Source of the DNA: DATJWY01 sp035500775
Lineage (GTDB): Bacteria > Pseudomonadota > Alphaproteobacteria > Acetobacterales > Acetobacteraceae
Assembly: GCA_035500775.1 (NCBI GenBank)
Contig: DATJWY010000112.1
Location: 1 to 10,448 of the forward strand
Direction of reading: 5' to 3'
DNA: 10,448 nucleotides
Below the pieces are notes generated by a model that saw nothing but the letters and a program-made list of their open reading frames with translations, ran no database searches and was not told the DNA's origin. The translations under genes and the position numbers were made by a program. Positions 6,243 through 10,448 of the stretch are shown here, in pieces (the first letter of the stretch is position 1; every line of letters begins with the position of its first letter).

Positions 6243-6834
6243 CGGTGGAATCCGCGTACGGCTCGGTCACGGTATGACGGGCCGGCGGGCGCGGCCGCGG
6301 CTCCATCTGCCGGCGGGTGAAGTCCGGCGCGATGTCGGCGAGTTCCAGGAACTGATCGGCCTGCCGGCGCAGCTCGTCCGCCACCATCGGCGGGTTGGTG
6401 CGGATGGAGGAGACGACGGAGACGCGCACGCCGCGCCGCTGCACCGCTTCCACGAGGCGGCGGAAATCCGAGTCGCCGCTGAACAGGATCGCATGGTCGA
6501 TCTTCGGGGCGAGTTCGAGCATGTCGATCGCCAGCTCGATGTCCATGTTGCCCTTGACCCGCCGCCGTCCGGTGCTGTCGGTGAATTCACGTGCCGGTTT
6601 GGTGACGAGCGTGTAGCCATTATAGGCCAGCCAGTCTGTCAGCGGCTTGAGCGGCGAGTATTCTTCGGTTTCCAGCACCGCCGAGTAGTAGTAGGCTCGG
6701 ATAACGTTGGTTTTGCGCCGGAAATACTCTAGGAGGTTGCGATAATCGACATCGAATCCAAGGTTTCGCGATGCTGAATAGAGGTTGGCGCCGTCGATGA
6801 ACAGGCAGGTACGCTCATCCTGCAGAAAATGCAT
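6232..6834 (-). CDS. NYN-domain (LabA/DUF88, PIN-like) putative ribonuclease
   Basis: This 200-residue protein has the NYN fold of the PIN-like nuclease superfamily. The acidic active-site motifs are visible: FIDGANLY (D14, N17), the KGNMDIELAIDML segment (D98, D104), and LFSGDSDFRRLV (D121, D123). These residues should bind Mg2+. A Pro/Arg-rich tail of about 30 residues follows the domain. RNase activity is known or predicted for the family; the substrate here is unknown. The start is ATG at 6834, giving MHFLQDERTCLFIDGANLY, which fits relatives. The open frame continues upstream only as a shadow of folK. It is transcribed divergently from folK and overlaps the glycosylase gene by 11 nt. The first third has markedly lower GC than its neighbours. 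Confidence 0.88.
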   Translation of the reverse strand: MHFLQDERTCLFIDGANLYSASRNLGFDVDYRNLLEYFRRKTNVIRAYYYSAVLETEEYSPLKPLTDWLAYNGYTLVTKPAREFTDSTGRRRVKGNMDIELAIDMLELAPKIDHAILFSGDSDFRRLVEAVQRRGVRVSVVSSIRTNPPMVADELRRQADQFLELADIAPDFTRRQMEPRPRPPARHTVTEPYADSTDAA

Positions 6835-6907
6835 ATCTCTCAATCCCTTCGTGCACGGTGAATCGGCCAATCTATGCCGGTGCAGAGGAGAAGATAGAGC
6901 GCCTACT

Positions 6908-6919
6908 CTTTTGCAAAAG
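6908..6919. promoter_or_regulatory. 12-bp perfect palindrome in the NYN-folK divergent promoter region
   Basis: CTTTTGCAAAAG is a perfect palindrome in the 108-nt gap between two divergent genes. It lies 24 nt before the folK ATG and 74 nt before the NYN ATG. It could be an operator, but it may also be a chance AT-rich patch. No clear -35/-10 pair stands out around it. The rest of the gap (6835-6942) has about 54% GC and shows nothing else I can name. Confidence 0.3.
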
Positions 6920-6942
6920 GGTAAAACCACCGCGAGGCAGCA

Positions 6943-7479
6943 ATGATTTTGGTGGGGGTCGGCGCCAACCTGCCGGGCGAGGGGGGCGCGAGCCCGCTCG
7001 ACACGTGCCGCGACGCGGTGGACGCGCTCGCCCGCATCGACGGCCTGCGCCTCGCCGGCGTTTCCGGCTGGTACGAAACCGATCCGGTTCCCCCTTCCGA
7101 CCAGCCGCCTTACGTCAATGGTGTTGTGGCATTGCAGGGGGAGATCACGCCCGAGACGCTGCTCGCGGCGTTGCAGGCGATCGAGGCCCGGCACGGGCGG
7201 ACCCGCTCCGCGCGGAACGCGGCGCGCACGCTCGATCTCGACATCGTCGCCATGGGCGATCTGGTGCGCGACGGGCCGGACCCGGTGCTGCCGCATCCGC
7301 GCGCGCATGAGCGTGCCTTCGTGCTGGTGCCGCTGCGCGATCTGGTGCCGGGCTGGGTGCATCCGCGACTCGGGCGGACGGTGGATGAGCTGCTCGCCGC
7401 CCTGCCGCCGGCTTGTGTGCGCCCTTGTGCCGCCGCCGGGTCATCCGGCGCGCGGCGCGGGCGGGATGTCCGGCGGTGA
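6943..7479 (+). CDS. folK: 2-amino-4-hydroxy-6-hydroxymethyldihydropteridine pyrophosphokinase (HPPK)
   Basis: FolK transfers pyrophosphate from ATP to 6-hydroxymethyl-7,8-dihydropterin, a step of folate synthesis in the cytoplasm. The N-terminus MILVGVGANL and VSGWYETDPV match the fold. The signature RTLDLDIV at 95-102 contributes the Mg2-binding D98 and D100, and HPRAHERAFVLVPL at 118-131 is the second family block. At 178 residues it is about 20 longer than E. coli HPPK (159). The extra length is a Cys/Arg-rich tail after about residue 152 (PPACVRPCAAAG and onward) that I do not recognise. ATG at 6943 has GAGG 5 nt upstream. It stands alone: folP and folB are not nearby, and the next gene begins 142 nt downstream. 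Confidence 0.95.
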   Translation: MILVGVGANLPGEGGASPLDTCRDAVDALARIDGLRLAGVSGWYETDPVPPSDQPPYVNGVVALQGEITPETLLAALQAIEARHGRTRSARNAARTLDLDIVAMGDLVRDGPDPVLPHPRAHERAFVLVPLRDLVPGWVHPRLGRTVDELLAALPPACVRPCAAAGSSGARRGRDVRR

Positions 7480-7516
7480 GTCCGGGACGGAAGCGGAATG
7501 GTGATGGCGCCCCCTG

Positions 7517-7545
7517 TTGCCCGGCTCGCTCTGAAATGAGATAGC
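7517..7545 (+). promoter_or_regulatory. Candidate weak sigma-70 promoter for hldE
   Basis: TTGCCC (7517-7522) and GATAGC (7540-7545) are separated by 17 nt, about 75 nt before the hldE start. Both boxes are imperfect. A promoter is expected in this 142-nt gap, but this exact placement is tentative. Confidence 0.28.
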
Positions 7546-7574
7546 CGGTAGCTTCTGGCGCGGCGGGGGCTGTT

Positions 7575-7608
7575 CCGGCGCAGATCAAGAACCGGCGCGG
7601 ATCAAGAA
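7575..7608. repeat. Tandem 17-bp direct repeat before hldE
   Basis: CCGGCGCAGATCAAGAA (7575-7591) is followed directly by CCGGCGCGGATCAAGAA (7592-7608), with one difference (A/G). The repeat ends 13 nt before the hldE ATG, so it lies in the 5' untranslated region. It may be a replication-slippage duplication or a protein or sRNA site. Confidence 0.7.
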
Positions 7609-7621
7609 ACGGATTGGCAAG

Positions 7622-9073
7622 ATGAATTTTACCGACGTTGCCGTGCTCTGCCTGGGCGACGTGATGCTGGACTCTTTTATCCATGGCGAGATCGAGCGGA
7701 TCTCGCCGGAGGCGCCGGTCCCGGTCATCCGAACGACCTCCACGCGGGAAATGCTGGGCGGCGCCGGCAATGTGGCGAGCAACATCGCCGCTCTCGGCGG
7801 ACGGGCGATCCTGGTTGGCCTGCTCGGCGCCGACGAGGCGGGCAACCGCGTGCGCATCATGGTCGAGGAGCGGAACGGGCTGGAGCCTGGCTTCGTCGCC
7901 AGCCCGCTGCGCCCGACCATCCGCAAGACCCGCTTCATCGCCGGCCGCCAGCAGGTGGTCCGCGCCGATGACGAAAGCCGCCTGCCGCTGCAGCCGGCGG
8001 AGGAGGCCGCCTTGCGTGACGCGGCGCTCACGCGTCTGCCTGAGGTCCGGGCCGTGGTGCTCTCCGATTACGGCAAGGGGGTGCTCAGCCCCGGCATCGT
8101 CGCCCCGGTGATCGAGGCCGCGCGCGCGGCCGGCATCCCGGTCTTCGTCGATCCCAAGACCAATGATTTCTCGCGCTATCGCGGCGCGACCTGCATCACG
8201 CCGAACCTCAAGGAACTGGCCCTCGCCTCCGGCATGCCCGTCGATGACGAAGCGCCGGTGGTCGCCGCCAGCCGCCATGTCATGGCGCAGGCCGATTCGG
8301 TGGCGATCCTCGCCACCCGCTCCGAGAAGGGCATGATCCTGGTCGAGCGGAACGGCGAATTTCACAGCGTGCCCACCCGCGCCCGCGAGGTGTTCGACGT
8401 GTCCGGCGCCGGCGACACGGTGATCGCCACGCTCGCGCTCGCGCACGCCTCGGGCCTGTCGCTCGTCCAGGCGATGCATGTCGCGAACGCCGCCGCCGGG
8501 GTGGTGGTGAGCAAGCTCGGCACCGCCACCGTCGATATGGAGGAGGTGCTGCGCGAGCTGAACGCGCAGGACCGGCAGGCGCAGGACACCACCGAGGGGC
8601 TGGTCCCGGTCGGGCGGATGGAAACGCTGGTCGCGCGCTGGAAGGCGCAGGGACTTACCGTCGGCTTCACCAATGGCTGCTTCGACATCCTGCATCCGGG
8701 GCATGTCTCGCTGCTGGCCTATGCCCGCTCGCAATGCGACCGGCTGATCGTGGCGCTGAACACGGATGAAAGCGTGGTCCGGCTGAAGGGGCCGACCCGG
8801 CCGATCAACACGCTGGAAAGCCGGGCGCAGGTGATCGCCGCGGTGCGCCATGTCGATGGCGTCGTCGCCTTCGGGGAGGATACGCCGCTCGAACTGATCC
8901 GGCGGCTGGTGCCGGATGTGCTCATCAAGGGGGCGGATTACAGCATCGATCGGGTGGTCGGCGCGGACGTGGTGCAGGGCGCCGGCGGCCGGGTGGTGCT
9001 GGCCGAACTGGTCCCCGGGCAGTCCACCACCGCCATTGTCGGCCGGATGCGCGCGCCGACGCTGACCGCGTAG
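7622..9073 (+). CDS. hldE: Bifunctional heptose 7-phosphate kinase / heptose 1-phosphate adenylyltransferase
   Basis: HldE (RfaE) makes ADP-heptose for the LPS inner core. Its kinase domain phosphorylates D-glycero-beta-D-manno-heptose 7-phosphate at C1. Its second domain adenylylates the 1-phosphate after the GmhB phosphatase step. The full 483 residues are present. The PfkB-type kinase (about 1-325) shows LGDVMLDSF at the start, GGAGNVASN, and the catalytic loop DVSGAGDTV at 259-267 with D265. The nucleotidyltransferase domain starts near 345 with TNGCFDILHPGH (350-361), whose HPGH is the HxGH motif, and ends with VPGQSTT. ATG at 7622 gives the family N-terminus, but only a weak ribosome site (GGATTGG) precedes it. 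The AGE-type gene follows after 10 nt, so both are probably one transcript. gmhA, gmhB and hldD are not in the window. Confidence 0.96.
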   Translation: MNFTDVAVLCLGDVMLDSFIHGEIERISPEAPVPVIRTTSTREMLGGAGNVASNIAALGGRAILVGLLGADEAGNRVRIMVEERNGLEPGFVASPLRPTIRKTRFIAGRQQVVRADDESRLPLQPAEEAALRDAALTRLPEVRAVVLSDYGKGVLSPGIVAPVIEAARAAGIPVFVDPKTNDFSRYRGATCITPNLKELALASGMPVDDEAPVVAASRHVMAQADSVAILATRSEKGMILVERNGEFHSVPTRAREVFDVSGAGDTVIATLALAHASGLSLVQAMHVANAAAGVVVSKLGTATVDMEEVLRELNAQDRQAQDTTEGLVPVGRMETLVARWKAQGLTVGFTNGCFDILHPGHVSLLAYARSQCDRLIVALNTDESVVRLKGPTRPINTLESRAQVIAAVRHVDGVVAFGEDTPLELIRRLVPDVLIKGADYSIDRVVGADVVQGAGGRVVLAELVPGQSTTAIVGRMRAPTLTA

Positions 9074-9083
9074 GCCGGGGACG

Positions 9084-10238
9084 ATGGTGGAGTCGATCGC
9101 GGTGCCCGCCGCGCTGGTGCGGGCGGCCGATGCCTATCGCGACTGGATGTGGAATGCCGCGCTGCCGTTCTGGGCCACGACCGGGCGTGATCCGGCGGGG
9201 CATGGCTTCGTCGAGCACCTGACGCTCGATGGCGTGCCGGCGGATGTTCCCTACAAGCGCATGCGGGTGCAGGCGCGGCAGATCTATGTCTATGCCAATG
9301 CCGCGCTGCTCGGCTGGCCGGGGGCGATCGAGGCGGCGCATGTGGGCTACGCCTTCATCACCCGGCATGGCTGGCTTCCCGAGGGCGGCTGGGCGCGGCG
9401 CCTTGGGCGCGCGGGCGGTGTGCTCGATCCGGTCTGCGACCTCTACGACCATGCCTTCGTGCTCTTCGCCCTGGCCTGGTACGCGCGGGCGACCGGCTCC
9501 GCGGAGGCGCTCGACTGGGCCTGGCGCACGCTCGATTGGCTGGAGCTGCGCATGCGCGCCCCCGAGGGCGGCTTCTGGAACACCGTGCCGCGCGAGCCTG
9601 GCTTCCGCCAGCAGAACCCGCACATGCACCTGCTGGAAGCGGCGCTGGCGCTGTACGAGACGAGCAGGGAGACGCGGGCACTCGGTTTCGTGGCCGAGTT
9701 GATCGACCTGTTCCGCCGGCGCTTCTTCGACGAGGCGACCGGCACGCTCGGCGAGTTCTTCACCGATGACTGGCGGCCGGCTCCCGGCGAGGCCGGCGGC
9801 CATGTCGAGCCCGGCCATCATTACGAATGGGTGTGGCTGCTGCGGCGCTACGCCGACGCGTCCGGCGTGGATCTCTCCGCCCACGAGGACCGGCTCTATC
9901 GCTTCGCCGGACGGCACGGCATCGCCGGCAGCGGCTTCGTCGTTTCCATCCTTGACCGTGACGGGGCGTTGCGCGACGGCGCCTGCCGCCTCTGGGCCCA
10001 GACCGAGGCGGTGAAGGCGCATCTGGCGATGCGGGAGCGGACCGGCCTGGATGTCGGGGAAACGATTGAGGCGCTGGTGCGCGCCATGCTTGGCGGGCAT
10101 CTCGCGCATCAACCGCGCGGCACCTGGATCGATATCCTGGACCCGGCTGGAAAGCCCGCGGTCGATAAGATCCCGGCAAGTTCATTCTACCACCTGTTCA
10201 TGGCTTTCGCTGAGCTTGAACGCGCCGTGCGTGGCTGA
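9084..10238 (+). CDS. AGE-family sugar epimerase/isomerase (N-acylglucosamine 2-epimerase fold)
   Basis: This 384-residue protein has the (alpha/alpha)6-barrel pattern of the AGE superfamily, which includes N-acylglucosamine 2-epimerase, YihS-type aldose-ketose isomerases, and proteins annotated as mannose-6-phosphate isomerase-like. Visible signatures are KRMRVQARQIYVYA near 57-70, NPHMHLLEA, EPGHHYEWVWLL at 242-253 (H245 is probably one catalytic histidine), CRLWAQTEAVKAH, and SSFYHLF with H370, probably the second catalytic histidine. No signal peptide is seen, so it should be cytoplasmic. The ATG is 10 nt after the hldE stop, with GGGGA just upstream, implying cotranscription. The exact sugar is unknown. 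Context suggests supply or modification of a hexose or heptose for surface polysaccharide, which is inference. No intrinsic terminator is evident after it. Confidence 0.85.
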   Translation: MVESIAVPAALVRAADAYRDWMWNAALPFWATTGRDPAGHGFVEHLTLDGVPADVPYKRMRVQARQIYVYANAALLGWPGAIEAAHVGYAFITRHGWLPEGGWARRLGRAGGVLDPVCDLYDHAFVLFALAWYARATGSAEALDWAWRTLDWLELRMRAPEGGFWNTVPREPGFRQQNPHMHLLEAALALYETSRETRALGFVAELIDLFRRRFFDEATGTLGEFFTDDWRPAPGEAGGHVEPGHHYEWVWLLRRYADASGVDLSAHEDRLYRFAGRHGIAGSGFVVSILDRDGALRDGACRLWAQTEAVKAHLAMRERTGLDVGETIEALVRAMLGGHLAHQPRGTWIDILDPAGKPAVDKIPASSFYHLFMAFAELERAVRG

Positions 10239-10357
10239 GACGGCGTCGCTTGCCTGCGCTCTGGCTTCGCCGTATCAATTTGTTACTCTGGATCGGGCGA
10301 TGTTCAGGATGGAGCGTCCCGTGGTGCTAATCCGCAGAGACGGCCAAGCCCGGCCGC

Positions 10358-10377
10358 GCTGACATGAGCTGACATGA
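10358..10377. repeat. Tandem 10-bp duplication
   Basis: GCTGACATGA occurs twice in direct succession (10358-10367 and 10368-10377). Each copy contains an ATG; the first is followed by AGC and a TGA stop, while the second opens the frame that runs to the window end. The remaining sequence between the AGE gene and here shows nothing else I can name. Confidence 0.6.
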
Positions 10378-10448
10378 ATTGGCGGGCCTCGGCCCTTGCG
10401 ATCGAGATGGATTTGATGAACGCCTTTTCCAATGGATCCGCCAATCAT
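10374..10448 (+). CDS. Possible 5' end of a gene cut by the right edge
   Basis: An open frame of 25 codons starts at ATG 10374 (MNWRASALAIEMDLMNAFSN and onward) and is still open at the window end. ATG at 10407 or 10416 are alternative starts. No good ribosome binding site is seen and I do not recognise the product. It may be the start of a downstream gene, or simply non-coding sequence. The complementary strand also has an open frame here, with no family resemblance. Confidence 0.22.
   Translation, partial: MNWRASALAIEMDLMNAFSNGSANH

Noticed and set aside
6835..7362. Upstream extension of the NYN frame into folK
   Set aside because: It is antisense to folK, and the NYN fold starts with FIDGANLY right after ATG 6834.
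7145..8851. 568-codon minus-strand open frame opposite folK and hldE
   Set aside because: It is antisense to two clear enzymes and has shadow-type composition.
10239..10275. Possible terminator after the AGE gene (ACGGCG pairing with CGCCGT)
   Set aside because: The stem is only 6 bp with a loop of about 22 nt and no T run directly after it.
1..10448. CRISPR array, tRNA, rRNA, transposase or toxin-antitoxin genes
   Set aside because: I saw no regularly spaced repeats, tRNA-like sequence, rRNA, insertion-sequence transposase motifs or toxin-antitoxin pair; the NYN protein has no small antitoxin-like neighbour.

Overview
The window is GC-rich (about 70% over most of its length), densely packed and entirely bacterial. 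Its gene set fits an alphaproteobacterium: aerobic-type cobalamin genes (CobN, CobW, CobU/P, CobO, CobQ), a family-5 Fe-S uracil-DNA glycosylase, an NYN-domain protein next to folK, and a fused HldE. Rhodospirillales/Acetobacteraceae is my best guess, but it is an inference from style and gene order, not a database match.

Region 1 (1-5563) is a vitamin B12 block with two divergent arms. The minus-strand arm starts with a well-conserved cobalamin riboswitch (2522-2694), followed by a leader of about 190 nt and three tightly coupled genes: a DUF1636 cysteine-rich protein, the CobW cobalt GTPase, and the aerobic cobaltochelatase subunit CobN, which runs off the left edge. The plus-strand arm is cobU(cobP)-cobO-cobQ, the late steps of corrin adenosylation, amidation and nucleotide-loop assembly, and ends at a strong intrinsic terminator. 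A 123-bp element made of four hairpins inside a 29-bp inverted repeat lies between cobU and cobO. The DUF1636, cobW, cobN and cobU genes all appear to start with non-ATG codons (GTG, GTG, TTG, CTG), and for cobU no ATG, GTG or TTG start is possible.

Region 2 (5571-6834, minus strand) holds two overlapping genes: an NYN-domain (PIN-like) putative nuclease and, downstream, a family-5 uracil-DNA glycosylase that converges on cobQ. The 5' part of the NYN gene and the divergent promoter region are clearly poorer in GC (about 52%) than their surroundings.

Region 3 (6943-10238, plus strand) holds folK (folate synthesis), then hldE (ADP-heptose synthesis for LPS), which is followed after 10 nt by an AGE-family sugar epimerase/isomerase. 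The last 210 nt contain a 10-bp tandem duplication and possibly the first codons of another gene.

Most of the window is recognisable core metabolism. The parts least explained by known biology are the DUF1636 protein as first gene under B12 control, the CTG-initiated cobU, the four-hairpin element, the NYN-glycosylase pair, and the AGE enzyme coupled to hldE.
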